A DNA stretch of 64,000 nt from Muribaculaceae bacterium (GTDB taxonomy: Bacteria > Bacteroidota > Bacteroidia > Bacteroidales > Muribaculaceae), in contig JAFZSO010000057.1 in assembly GCA_017619355.1 (NCBI GenBank), positions 1 to 64,000 of the forward strand. Reading direction: 5' to 3'. This document shows, piece by piece, positions 51,478 to 59,762 of the stretch. Positions within the stretch are counted from its first letter, which is position 1. The number at the start of each line of letters is the position of its first letter. Made by a program: the position numbers and the translations under genes. The notes under the pieces were generated by a model. It was not told the DNA's origin. It made no database searches and worked only from the letters and a program-made list of their open reading frames with translations.

Positions 51478-51843
51478 ATTTTTCCGTAAAAGTACAAAAA
51501 ATACTTCAACTAGAATAGTAAATCTTGGAAATGTTCAGCTACTTGGTGCGTATTAACCACAAATATTTTTAATTGTGGTATGTTTGTACAAGAAAAATAT
51601 GTTTTTACGCCGTTTTTCCTAGCAGAATTGCTGGGTTTGGCATTCACATTACGCTTTGTTGCTTGCCAATACACAAGAAGAACTGTCCAAAATCCTCGAA
51701 CAGACAAGAATCAGCTTCATCAGATTAATCCGTTTATTTTCGGACTTGCGAGGCGTGCCACCAGCTTGGCGAGAAGGATAATTGTCATCAATAAAAAATT
51801 GTCATTTGTTGTCATCCATTGTCTGACTCCAACCTCATGGCTC
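51478..51843. other. Intergenic region between nuclease paralogues 1 and 2
   Basis: 366 bases with no clear gene. A frame of 52 codons on the plus strand (51623-51781), ending QTRISFIRLIRLFSDLRG and PPAWREG, looks protein-like but has no start and may be a relic. ATTGTCAT is repeated four times at 51781-51826. Confidence 0.4.
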
Positions 51844-52710
51844 TCAGTTGCTCCACTGGTCCACGTCGGCGTGGCTCTCGAGGGCGTTCTCGATATTGTC
51901 GGGCAAGGAGGGGAAGAAGTCGAGGCCTGTTTGGCGCTCCACCTCGTCGACGGTCACGGCACGCTTCTTGAACGATCCGCTCACCGGTTCGTTGGGGTAG
52001 ATGAAGCCAATGGCGCGGCCCTGTTCGGGCGCATACACCACCTTGTAGAACCCTTCAGGAATGGCCACTGCACAGCTCGACCCGGTGGTTTTCATGTTCT
52101 TGCCCATAATGGGGCCAGTGGCAATGATGAGCCGCTTGTCGCGCTTGCCCCAGCGGTGAATCCGTTCTTCCAGCAACCGCCATGCCCCGCCGTTCAGGTC
52201 GTGGTCCTGCGGACACATATTGGTCATGTAGAAGCATTGCCGCATGGCCTGGCTGCTCCATTTCATGTCCATGGCTGGTGCCATGTGGCCACGGTCATAG
52301 CCCGAGCCGCGGTAATCCCACTTCTCGGGGCTGTTGCGTGTGGCGGGGTTCTTGTCGTAGTCATAGTTCTTGCGCTTCTCGGCCCCAGGACTGTCGCTGA
52401 TGGTCACCTCGGTCTCGGTGAGTTCATAAATCACGCAGTTGGGAATGTGATAGCGACTGTTGAAGTACACCGTCATGACTTCGTTGGTCAGCACCTCGTT
52501 GCTCATGTCACGGGGCACAGCCACATAGAGCAACGAATTGGATGCTACCGGCTGTGATGGACTGGAGAGCAACGGTGTGCGCTGCTGCACACGCTGAACG
52601 CGTTCCACACGGGCCTTGCGGCGATATTTGCGCGATTTCTTCTTGCGTGCATCGGCGGCACCTGTGCCCAGCAACAGCGCCACCAGCAGGAGTATCAGTA
52701 TCTTTTTCAT
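51844..52710 (-). CDS. DNA/RNA non-specific endonuclease, secreted (paralogue 2)
   Basis: A 288-residue exported nuclease: signal MKKILILLLVALLLGTGAADA, a very basic linker (RKKKSRKYRRKARVERV), then the nuclease domain with YDRGHMAPAMDM, FYMTNMCPQDHDLNGGAW and TGLDFFPSLPDN. It is closely related to paralogue 1 (shared MAPAMDM, CPQDHDLN, PNC, VMTVYFN) and arose by tandem duplication. The basic linker may hold it to nucleic acid or the cell surface. Confidence 0.9.
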   Translation of the reverse strand: MKKILILLLVALLLGTGAADARKKKSRKYRRKARVERVQRVQQRTPLLSSPSQPVASNSLLYVAVPRDMSNEVLTNEVMTVYFNSRYHIPNCVIYELTETEVTISDSPGAEKRKNYDYDKNPATRNSPEKWDYRGSGYDRGHMAPAMDMKWSSQAMRQCFYMTNMCPQDHDLNGGAWRLLEERIHRWGKRDKRLIIATGPIMGKNMKTTGSSCAVAIPEGFYKVVYAPEQGRAIGFIYPNEPVSGSFKKRAVTVDEVERQTGLDFFPSLPDNIENALESHADVDQWSN

Positions 52711-52758
52711 TTCTTTTTATGATGTTTCAGTCATCATTATCAAAAACAATGCCACTTT

Positions 52759-52943
52759 TAACCCAAATCCATCATTAGGCCGCATAGGGTGATTTTTTAG
52801 GCTCTTTATGCCATAACAGTTTTATTCCGTCATCTTGTTGCCACTGGCGTCTTGCAATAGTTGCTATAGCTTCGACGCCATTATTACAACCTGCTCGAAA
52901 TAAAATCTGTTCTGACATAAATCCTAATGACCGATTTGGGTTA
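52759..52943. mobile_element. MITE-like element with 19-base inverted ends and TA duplication
   Basis: ACCCAAATCCATCATTAGG at the left end is matched by its inverse CCTAATGACCGATTTGGGT at the right, differing at two positions. Each end is flanked by TA, the target preference of mariner/IS630-type transposition. The element is about 180 bases and carries no transposase; a short frame inside (GCNNGVEAIATIARRQW) resembles nothing I recognise. The right TA coincides with the stop codon of nuclease paralogue 3, which is not disrupted. Confidence 0.65.
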
Positions 52944-53792
52944 CGGCCGGCACCACTCCAGCAGGTTACAGCGGCTCTCCACCGGTTCCTCCATCCTGTC
53001 GGGCAGCGCCATGAAGAAGTCCAGCCTTGTGACCCGTTCCACCTCATCGACCGTCACGGCATAGTCCTTCAGTGCATCACTGCAAGGTCCGTTGGGATAG
53101 ATGAAACCAATGCTGCGCATGGGCACGGCATAGGGGGCAATAATCACCTTGTAGAACTGCTCGGGTATGACCACCTCACTGCCATCAATGCGCTCCAGAT
53201 TATTGTGCAGCACGGGGCCGGTGACCACCACCAGCACGCTGTCGCGCATGACCCACTCGCGCACCTTCTCCTCGAGTTTCGACCAAGCATCCTCGTTCAG
53301 GCGCTTGCTCTGCGGGCACACATTGGTCATATAGAACGAGGCGTGCATGCTCTCCTCGCTCCAAGCCATGTCCTGCGCCGGAGCCATGTGGCCGCGCTGA
53401 TAGCCGCTGCGTTTGTAAGCGGTGGGTTGGGGACAGCCCTCCACATCGGGTGCCTGTTCAAACTCTCCATAACGCTCCACCGTGCCATTGAGGCGGTTGC
53501 AGGTGAGCACATAGCTCACACTGTTGGGCACATGCATCGTAGCGTTGAAGTTCACGATAAATCCCGTGTATGACAGCCACTCGTTCTTCACGCCCTTGGG
53601 CACAACCACCTCCCGCAACCCATCCACCTCGGCCGATGTCATGGCTTGCGCAGGCGCTTGCTGCTCATCACCGCCACAGCGGCGCAGCAGCAGAACCGCC
53701 ACCACCACGAGTGCCAGCCCCCACAAAGCCAGCAGCATCTTCCAGCGGTTATTCAGCCACCAGTGCTTCATGTTTTTCAGAGTTGCCATCAT
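52941..53792 (-). CDS. DNA/RNA non-specific endonuclease, membrane-anchored (paralogue 3)
   Basis: A 283-residue nuclease with an N-terminal membrane helix (MLLALWGLALVVVAVLLL) in place of a cleaved signal. The nuclease domain has YQRGHMAPAQDM (Gln where the other two have Asp), FYMTNVCPQSKRLNEDAW and TRLDFFMALPDR. It is the most divergent of the three tandem copies. Two adjacent ATG codons could start it; a TTG lies before them. The stop codon sits in the end of a MITE-like element. Confidence 0.88.
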   Translation of the reverse strand: MMATLKNMKHWWLNNRWKMLLALWGLALVVVAVLLLRRCGGDEQQAPAQAMTSAEVDGLREVVVPKGVKNEWLSYTGFIVNFNATMHVPNSVSYVLTCNRLNGTVERYGEFEQAPDVEGCPQPTAYKRSGYQRGHMAPAQDMAWSEESMHASFYMTNVCPQSKRLNEDAWSKLEEKVREWVMRDSVLVVVTGPVLHNNLERIDGSEVVIPEQFYKVIIAPYAVPMRSIGFIYPNGPCSDALKDYAVTVDEVERVTRLDFFMALPDRMEEPVESRCNLLEWCRP

Positions 53793-53833
53793 CAAAATAA
53801 ATCTATCAACTGCAAAAATACAAAAATTATTAG

Positions 53834-53841
53834 TAACTTTG
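53834..53841 (+). promoter_or_regulatory. -7 element of pepT
   Basis: TAACTTTG lies 26 bases before the pepT start. The -33 region has no clear match. Confidence 0.5.
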
Positions 53842-53867
53842 CACTATATTAAAAACTATACACAACT

Positions 53868-55088
53868 ATGAAAATGATCGACCGCTTCTTAAGCTATGTG
53901 AAGTTCGACACACAGAGCGACGAACTCACCAATCTCACCCCGTCAACACCCGGACAGATGGTGTTTGCCAAAAGCCTTTACAATGAATTGCAGGAAATGG
54001 GTCTCAGCGACATTTCGCTCGACGACAACGGCTACCTGATGGCCACCCTGCCTGCCAACACCAGCAAGAAGATTCCCACGCTGGGCTTCATCGCGCACCT
54101 CGACACCGCCCCCGACATGAGCGGGCATAATGTCAACCCCCGCATTGTGCACTACGACGGCGGCAAGATTGTGCTCAACGAGGAGCAAGGCATCGTGCTC
54201 GACCCTGAGCAGTTCCCCGAATTGAACGACCATGTGGGCCTCGACCTCATCGTGACCGATGGCACCACGCTGCTCGGAGCCGACGACAAGGCCGGCATTG
54301 CCGAAATCATCAGTGCCGTGGAGTACTTCCAGCAGCATCCCGAGATTGAGCATGGCGACATACGCATTGCCTTCAACCCCGACGAGGAGATTGGCATGGG
54401 CGCTCACCACTTCGATGTGGAGCGTTTCGGCGCCGACTGGGCCTACACCATGGACGGTGGCGCTACAGGCGAACTCGAGTATGAGAACTTCAACGCCGCT
54501 TCGGCACGCATCACCTTCAAGGGTCTGAATGTGCACCCCGGCGCTGCCAAGAACAAGATGATCAACTCCATTCGCGTCGCCAACCAGTTTGCCACCATGC
54601 TCCCGCGCTGGGAAACACCCGAGCACACCGAGGGTTACGAGGGTTTCTACCACCTCATTGGCATCGAAGGCAATGTGGAGAAGACCACGCTCACCTATAT
54701 CATCCGCGACCACGACCGCGCCCGCTTCGAGAGCCGCAAACGCGAGATGGAGCACCTGGTGCACAAAATCAACGCCGAGTTCCCCGACTGCGCAACGGCC
54801 GAAATCAAGGACCAGTACTACAACATGCGCGAGAAGATTGAGCCTGTGATGCACATCATTGAGGTGGCCGAGAAAGCCATGCGCAATGCAGGTGTCACGC
54901 CCAAGGTGCAGCCCATTCGCGGTGGAACCGACGGCGCTCAGCTCTCGTTCAAAGGTCTGCCTTGCCCCAACATCTTTGCCGGTGGCATGAACATGCACGG
55001 ACGCTATGAGTATGTGGCTGTCCAGTCGATGGAAAAGGCCATGCACACTATCATCGAGATTTGTAAAATCGTGGCAGCCGAGGCCTGA
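53868..55088 (+). CDS. pepT: Peptidase T (tripeptide aminopeptidase)
   Basis: Zinc aminopeptidase that removes the N-terminal residue of tripeptides. The 406 residues include the metal motifs [20 protein letters not shown] and [13 protein letters not shown] of the M20 family, [20 protein letters not shown], and the late His in [11 protein letters not shown] second ATG two codons in is also possible as start. It is monocistronic. Confidence 0.95.
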   Translation: MKMIDRFLSYVKFDTQSDELTNLTPSTPGQMVFAKSLYNELQEMGLSDISLDDNGYLMATLPANTSKKIPTLGFIAHLDTAPDMSGHNVNPRIVHYDGGKIVLNEEQGIVLDPEQFPELNDHVGLDLIVTDGTTLLGADDKAGIAEIISAVEYFQQHPEIEHGDIRIAFNPDEEIGMGAHHFDVERFGADWAYTMDGGATGELEYENFNAASARITFKGLNVHPGAAKNKMINSIRVANQFATMLPRWETPEHTEGYEGFYHLIGIEGNVEKTTLTYIIRDHDRARFESRKREMEHLVHKINAEFPDCATAEIKDQYYNMREKIEPVMHIIEVAEKAMRNAGVTPKVQPIRGGTDGAQLSFKGLPCPNIFAGGMNMHGRYEYVAVQSMEKAMHTIIEICKIVAAEA

Positions 55089-55145
55089 TACCGGCCTTGA
55101 AAAGCTACGCTTAAATAACGTGAAAATAAAAAAGTTCGCAAAAAA

Positions 55146-55177
55146 TTTGGTGGTTAACAAAAATGCCACTACCTTTG
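55146..55177 (+). promoter_or_regulatory. Promoter of tRNA-Lys
   Basis: TTTG at 55146-55149, 20 bases, TACCTTTG at 55170-55177, with the tRNA starting 18 bases later. Confidence 0.75.
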
Positions 55178-55195
55178 CAACGCTTTTTTAACGGA

Positions 55196-55271
55196 GATTC
55201 GCTAGCTCAGCAGGTAGAGCACAACACTTTTAATGTTGGGGTCGTGGGTTCGAGCCCCACGCGGATCACCA
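55196..55271 (+). tRNA. tRNA-Lys (anticodon UUU)
   Basis: A full cloverleaf: acceptor GATTCGC with GCGGATC, D-arm GCTAGCTCAGCAGGTAGAGC, anticodon stem CAACA/TGTTG with loop CTTTTAA (anticodon TTT), and T-arm GTGGGTTCGAGCCCCAC. The discriminator is A and CCA is encoded. It reads AAA and AAG codons. Confidence 0.97.
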
Positions 55272-55276
55272 AAAAC

Positions 55277-55311
55277 AACGAGGGAGTCACCATCTGATTC
55301 CTTCGTTTTTT
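55277..55311 (+). terminator. Terminator of tRNA-Lys
   Basis: AACGAGGGAGTC pairs with GATTCCTTCGTT (two G-U pairs) and is followed by TTTTT. Confidence 0.8.
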
Positions 55312-55333
55312 ATACCCATAAGATACTTGATTT

Positions 55334-55876
55334 TCAACTGATTTCAGCGAGTGCACCAGTAATGGAGTCGATGATGAATCCACGCACCGTCACATCGGCT
55401 GGGATGAGGGGGTGAGTCTTGATGGTCGTAACGGTGTTGCGCACCGAGGCCTCCGGGTCCTTGAAACCCTCGAGCCAGTGGTTCAGGTCAACGCCGCACT
55501 TGCTGATGGTGTCGAGCGTGTCATCGGTGACGCCACGGGCATTCATCTCGTGGTGGAAGTGGTCGAAGCTCATGTGGCAGGCCCCGCAGTTGGAGTGCGC
55601 CACCACCATAATCTCTTCCACGCCCAGCTCGTAGATGGCCACCACCAGGCTGCGCATGGCCGAGTCGAAGGGCGAAATCACCAGCCCACCGGCATTCTTG
55701 ATGATTTTGGCATCGCCGTTTTTCAGGCCCAGGGCGGCAGGCAGCAGTTCGGTAAGCCGTGTGTCCATGCATGTGAGCACAGCCAGTTTCTTGCTGGGAT
55801 ACTTGTCGGTGACATACTGCTCGTAGGCCTTGCTGGCCACAAATTGCTTGTTGAATTCAATAATCTGGTCAATCAT
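55334..55876 (-). CDS. Beta-class carbonic anhydrase
   Basis: Zinc enzyme for reversible hydration of carbon dioxide. In 180 residues the zinc ligands are visible in VLTCMDTR (Cys) and VVAHSNCGAC (His and Cys); the Asp-Arg dyad is the DTR of the first motif. NAGGLVISPFDSAMRSL also matches. It lacks the N-terminal extension of larger beta enzymes. No bicarbonate transporter is adjacent. Confidence 0.92.
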   Translation of the reverse strand: MIDQIIEFNKQFVASKAYEQYVTDKYPSKKLAVLTCMDTRLTELLPAALGLKNGDAKIIKNAGGLVISPFDSAMRSLVVAIYELGVEEIMVVAHSNCGACHMSFDHFHHEMNARGVTDDTLDTISKCGVDLNHWLEGFKDPEASVRNTVTTIKTHPLIPADVTVRGFIIDSITGALAEIS

Positions 55877-55883
55877 AACTAGT

Positions 55884-56189
55884 TCAATAGATGGGCCTTA
55901 CAACTTCTACTCTCATGCCGAGGGCCGCAATGATGCGGTAGAATGTGCCTACACTGGGCGTTATGACACCATTCTCAATTTTTGAGATATAAGACTTGGT
56001 GGTTTGTGTCCGAGCTGCCAGTTCTGCCTGTGTTACTTTGGCTTCTTTGCGTGCATCCTGAAGAATTTGACCCGAATAGAACGAGTATGCAGCTTCTTCG
56101 GCCTTTGCCCGCTCTATTGTGCCTTCCTTGCCAAATTTGGCATCCAGAACGGCATCATAGTCAACTATTTTGTGATTGTTTGTCTGCAT
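55884..56189 (-). CDS. higA: HigA-type XRE-family antitoxin
   Basis: Antitoxin and repressor of 101 residues. The C-terminal half is a helix-turn-helix of the Xre type (VTQAELAARTQTTKSYISKI, ENGVITPSVGTFYRII). The start lies inside the toxin gene, overlapping by 29 bases, in the toxin-first order typical of HigBA. Confidence 0.9.
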   Translation of the reverse strand: MQTNNHKIVDYDAVLDAKFGKEGTIERAKAEEAAYSFYSGQILQDARKEAKVTQAELAARTQTTKSYISKIENGVITPSVGTFYRIIAALGMRVEVVRPIY

Positions 56190-56502
56190 AGTATGCCTCC
56201 TTGATTTTTAATGCTTTTTCTATTTCGTTTTGTGGTGTCTTCTGAGTTTTTTTCTGAAAACCATTGAATAGCACCACAATCTCTCCCTCATCGAAGATAA
56301 AGAACACCCTAAAAATGTTCCCTGCATAGATTGTCCGTAGCTCATAGATTCCGTCACGTATGAGCTTGACGAACTTTTTGGGCAGGCGGTTCTGAGTCTT
56401 CAACAGCAGGAGTCCGTATTGAATCTTTTCTTGCTCCTTCTCTTTAAGAGTCTGCATGAAGGCCTCAAAATAACCGCCGTACGTCTTAATTTTACGCTTC
56501 AT
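56161..56502 (-). CDS. higB: HigB-type RelE-superfamily toxin
   Basis: A 113-residue RelE/ParE-like protein (phage Gp49 family) that would cut mRNA on the ribosome. KFVKLIRDGIYELRTIYAGN, FRVFFIFDEGEIVVLFNGF and QKKTQKTP are the family motifs, with the conserved Arg and Lys of the active region. A -7 element lies five bases before the ATG, so the transcript should begin at or next to the start codon. Confidence 0.9.
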   Translation of the reverse strand: MKRKIKTYGGYFEAFMQTLKEKEQEKIQYGLLLLKTQNRLPKKFVKLIRDGIYELRTIYAGNIFRVFFIFDEGEIVVLFNGFQKKTQKTPQNEIEKALKIKEAYYADKQSQNS

Positions 56503-56507
56503 AGATG

Positions 56508-56545
56508 CAAAGATATAAAAAAAGTTGTCAAATCTTGCAACTTTT
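56508..56545 (-). promoter_or_regulatory. higBA promoter and operator
   Basis: On the minus strand TATCTTTG (56515-56508) is the -7 box. Just upstream AAAAGTTG (56520-56527) and CAACTTTT (56538-56545) form an inverted repeat with a ten-base spacer, a suitable HigA site. Confidence 0.6.
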
Positions 56546-56569
56546 CAGTTGTTTTTTTAAAAAAACCTC

Positions 56570-57259
56570 TCAATCGCAAGCTCCATATTCCTTGAGATAG
56601 GCTTGAACTTCTTGCGTGTTCTGTTGCATGTTTTGTTGTTTTATGAGTTGTTGTTGAGTTGCTTGGTCGAGTAGGGGTTTCAGTTCGCGTTCAAAGATGC
56701 CGCGCTCCACAATGCGGTAGTGCGGATGGTAAGCCTCGCGGAACTCGGGCGAGTGACTGATGGCATACTTGCCCTGGCTGAGCACGCTGTCGATGAAGGC
56801 GCGGTCCTCGGCGTAGTGGGGCAGATTCAGATGCATCCCGTCGATGATGCGCACCATCTTTTTCCAGCGCTTTTTCCAGGCTTTCACTGAGGGGTGCTTG
56901 CCATTGGCGCTGCGCACAAAGGCATCGAGCAGAGTCTGCTTGGTGATGATGCCCTCCTGCACGGCGCTCAGGTTCACCCGCACATGTTTCCCTTCAGGGC
57001 CGCATGGCTCATAATACCTCGGAGCGGGCGTTTCGCCTGCCATGCCGTCAAGTTCCTGGTCCAGGTAGGCGTTCACCCGTGCCGTGTCGGTGATGAGGTG
57101 CTCAGGACCCATGTAGTCTTGAAAGCACGACTTGTAGATGTCTATCAGCCGCAACTGTGGATAGGTGCTCAGTTGTCGGTTCACAAACTCCTTCATGTCG
57201 TGTGCCTGCGCCAGCATGGCGATACAAGTCAGTGCTAAAACTAGTGCGTTCTTTTTCAT
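56570..57259 (-). CDS. Exported protein of unknown function
   Basis: A 229-residue protein with a signal peptide (MKKNALVLALTCIAMLAQA). The mature part begins DMKEFVNRQLSTYPQLRLID and contains QDYMGPEHLI, a phrase I associate with a conserved but uncharacterised Bacteroidetes family. HLNLPHYAEDRAFI and EAYHPHYRIVER also look conserved. The C-terminus is rich in Gln. No catalytic motif is evident. The C10-like gene lies 35 bases upstream and probably shares the transcript. Confidence 0.6.
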   Translation of the reverse strand: MKKNALVLALTCIAMLAQAHDMKEFVNRQLSTYPQLRLIDIYKSCFQDYMGPEHLITDTARVNAYLDQELDGMAGETPAPRYYEPCGPEGKHVRVNLSAVQEGIITKQTLLDAFVRSANGKHPSVKAWKKRWKKMVRIIDGMHLNLPHYAEDRAFIDSVLSQGKYAISHSPEFREAYHPHYRIVERGIFERELKPLLDQATQQQLIKQQNMQQNTQEVQAYLKEYGACD

Positions 57260-57294
57260 GATTGAAAGCCTGCCCCATGTTAGTGTGTCGTGTG

Positions 57295-59697
57295 TCAGCT
57301 GGTGCCGAGGATGATGTTGACCAGGGCGGTGACATCGCTCACATTCACCTTGCCGTCGTTGTTCACATCGGCACGGGTCTGGTCTATGGGAACCACGCCC
57401 AGAATCATGTTGATGAGCGCGGTCACATCGCTCACATTCACCTTGCCGTCGCCGTTCACATCACCCTTGAGCATGCCCACTTGGTATTCTTCGGTGCCTC
57501 CAGAGAGAGATAATAAACTGCCACCTTTATAATAGTGAGTTGTCACAAAGTATGTGCCAGGCTCCAGGTTATCAAAAGTGAAGTAGCTTTTTGTTGTGCC
57601 ATTGCCTTCCACATTGATGCCATTCCATAATGATTGTATTTGGCCAGCACCAATTTTATAGAGTTTGGCAATAATAAAATCGTGATAAGCGAATGAATAG
57701 TTGTTCTTTACTGTGGCTTCAACCATCATGCTGTTTCCTGGAATCACATTGTTAGCTTGGGCATTAGTCACTCTGTCGGTAATGCTCAAATCGCCGGCGG
57801 TAGTGCTTTCAATTTTAATAGATTGCTCACAATAGCGTTGAGCATATGAAGTTGGAACGCTGGGATTGTAAACATCGCCTCGTGGCACTAAAGCATAAGG
57901 GAAAGACCCCGCTCTTGTGGGAACGAATACCATTTTCGTAGAGGTGCTTGTGCCCATGGGCACAAGCACCTCGGTGCCTCCAACAAGTCTATCATATTCA
58001 AAGAGGTAGAGGGGTATTACATCTCCAAAACGGCTATCGTTAACAATCTGCACGGTGAGTTCAACGGGTCGTCCCACTTTTCTTATGTCGCTCACTGAAC
58101 TGATCCACACCCTGACGCCTTCAGGTGGATCAGTAATAGCAGGTGGTGTGGATAAAGTGACTGTGTTGCCGCTAATCACGGCACGAATATACCTGTTATT
58201 TCCCGAGTGGTGACAGGGATACCAGTAGGCGTTGCCTGTTTCGCGGCAGATGGGTCGCAAATAATAGGTGCCGTCGCTGTACCCTTTACCGAACGACAGG
58301 TTGCGTTTATAGGATACCGTTTGATTGGCCGATAGGGTAGTGTCTGGTAAAGAATTCGTGTATCGTGTGATGAGCGAGTAACCATCTTCCTGATACACTC
58401 CCCAGCCCATGTCGTAAGTCCTCCCAACATACGGGTTTGTTCGTTGAGATGCAGTGACAGTAATGACGAAAGCGTCAGAAGAGCTATTGCGCGTGTAAGT
58501 TTCTTGCCCAATGGCGACCGAGTTTGCAAAAGTTACGGAATTATTCTGCTGGCTGGTAGAAGAATCGTACTTTAATCCAATCATGATGCGCTGTGTGATG
58601 GTGTAGCCCGAGGGAACAAAGTTGGAGGTGTTGGCATCATTGTTCACCAGCGTGAGCCGATAGTAGCCATCACACTCTCCTGCTAATCCCCAGTTGAAGT
58701 GATAGAAACCATTCCCGTCGTGTCCGTCACACAGGAAGGATTCTGTACGGCCAGTATAATCTCTGGCAGTGTAGATGACGGGCCGCTTGTTATTGAGTTC
58801 CATCAGGATAAAGTTCTCCCATTCCGCCTTATTGTAATCGGTCCTGTACACCATGCGTGCTGCTCTGGGGAAGTAAAGAAAGTTCTCAAGAGGTTCAATA
58901 TATGGGGTTGCGGACGAGTAGGTCGTGTCAAAATCGGTTCTTGTTGCCATGGCACAATATCTCATGAGTCTTGCAACGGCAATGTTTTGAGTGTTGTAAG
59001 GATTGTCGAGTTGCGTTGTATAGTTGGTCAGGACATCATCCCAATACACCATTTTCATATAAGAGCCTACTTGTATATTATGCGTAGAGGTGGTGTATCC
59101 ACTTAGTGTGGAATGAAAATAATCATTAGGTTTGTATCTTGCGTAATACAGCACTTGCGCAAGGGCGGTAGCCAGGCTGCCGGTCTTGCAGTACTTGCCG
59201 TCAAGTTTGGGACACTCAAGATTGTAAGGATTATCTTGTCCCCAGTGGGTCTTGATGAAAGGGGTCACTGGGGTTATGCCCGCCTTGGGGGCCGATTTTG
59301 CGCTGGTCTGCACCACACCCTTGTCGAGCATGTCGATTTCGGCGGCATACTGGTTAAGCCAGCATTGCACGCCTTCGGGCACATGATTGAGGTCGAAGCT
59401 GCCCTTGTCGCTATAGCCCAGCACTTGCTCGGTGCGGCTGTCACCGCTGACAATGACAAAGCCTCGGCCCGGTTGGGCGTTGAATACATAGTAGGCGGAT
59501 GTGGCTGCCTGCGTTGCCTCGGCATTACCTTGCTTTGGAGCCATGAGCGGGGCTGATGGGGCAATGGTGCCCATGCCGTGCTGTTGCATAAACTGTGCGG
59601 CAATGTTGCGTGCCGCATTCTCGCTCACTTGAGCGGCTTGCGTCGTGGCCCATGTGAAAAGTGCCAAGCCTGCGATGATGATATGTTTTGTTCTCAT
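57295..59697 (-). CDS. C10-peptidase-like secreted protein, catalytic residues lost, with dockerin-like tag
   Basis: An 800-residue exported protein with a Spi-type prodomain and a streptopain-like (C10) domain at about 140-375. At the place of the active cysteine (normally TGCVATAMAQ) it reads KTGSLATALAQ, so Cys is Ser. At the place of the active histidine (GGHAFVCDGY) it reads RTESFLCDGH, so His is Glu. The following NWGLAG replaces NWGWGG. It is therefore probably not a protease. C-terminal beta-sandwich modules and two dockerin-like loops (DVNGDGKVNVSD, DVNNDGKVNVSD) follow. It may be a binding or decoy protein. Confidence 0.85.
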   Translation of the reverse strand: MRTKHIIIAGLALFTWATTQAAQVSENAARNIAAQFMQQHGMGTIAPSAPLMAPKQGNAEATQAATSAYYVFNAQPGRGFVIVSGDSRTEQVLGYSDKGSFDLNHVPEGVQCWLNQYAAEIDMLDKGVVQTSAKSAPKAGITPVTPFIKTHWGQDNPYNLECPKLDGKYCKTGSLATALAQVLYYARYKPNDYFHSTLSGYTTSTHNIQVGSYMKMVYWDDVLTNYTTQLDNPYNTQNIAVARLMRYCAMATRTDFDTTYSSATPYIEPLENFLYFPRAARMVYRTDYNKAEWENFILMELNNKRPVIYTARDYTGRTESFLCDGHDGNGFYHFNWGLAGECDGYYRLTLVNNDANTSNFVPSGYTITQRIMIGLKYDSSTSQQNNSVTFANSVAIGQETYTRNSSSDAFVITVTASQRTNPYVGRTYDMGWGVYQEDGYSLITRYTNSLPDTTLSANQTVSYKRNLSFGKGYSDGTYYLRPICRETGNAYWYPCHHSGNNRYIRAVISGNTVTLSTPPAITDPPEGVRVWISSVSDIRKVGRPVELTVQIVNDSRFGDVIPLYLFEYDRLVGGTEVLVPMGTSTSTKMVFVPTRAGSFPYALVPRGDVYNPSVPTSYAQRYCEQSIKIESTTAGDLSITDRVTNAQANNVIPGNSMMVEATVKNNYSFAYHDFIIAKLYKIGAGQIQSLWNGINVEGNGTTKSYFTFDNLEPGTYFVTTHYYKGGSLLSLSGGTEEYQVGMLKGDVNGDGKVNVSDVTALINMILGVVPIDQTRADVNNDGKVNVSDVTALVNIILGTS

Positions 59698-59713
59698 CTT
59701 ATATTGATTGAAA

Positions 59714-59746
59714 GGAGGCGAGACATCGATAAGGTGTCTCGCCTCC
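59714..59746 (-). terminator. Terminator of the BspA-like gene
   Basis: GGAGGCGAGACA pairs perfectly with TGTCTCGCCTCC across a nine-base loop; only a short TTT follows on the minus strand. It lies 16 bases past the stop. Confidence 0.7.
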
Positions 59747-59762
59747 TGGGTTAAAAACGGGT

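Noticed and set aside
51623-51781. A 52-codon plus-strand frame between nuclease genes
   Set aside because: It looks protein-like near its end but has no start codon context or known match; it is mentioned only as a possible relic.
52775-53047. A 90-codon frame through the MITE-like element and the nuclease 3' end
   Set aside because: Half is an out-of-frame shadow of the nuclease; the rest lies within the element and matches nothing I recognise.
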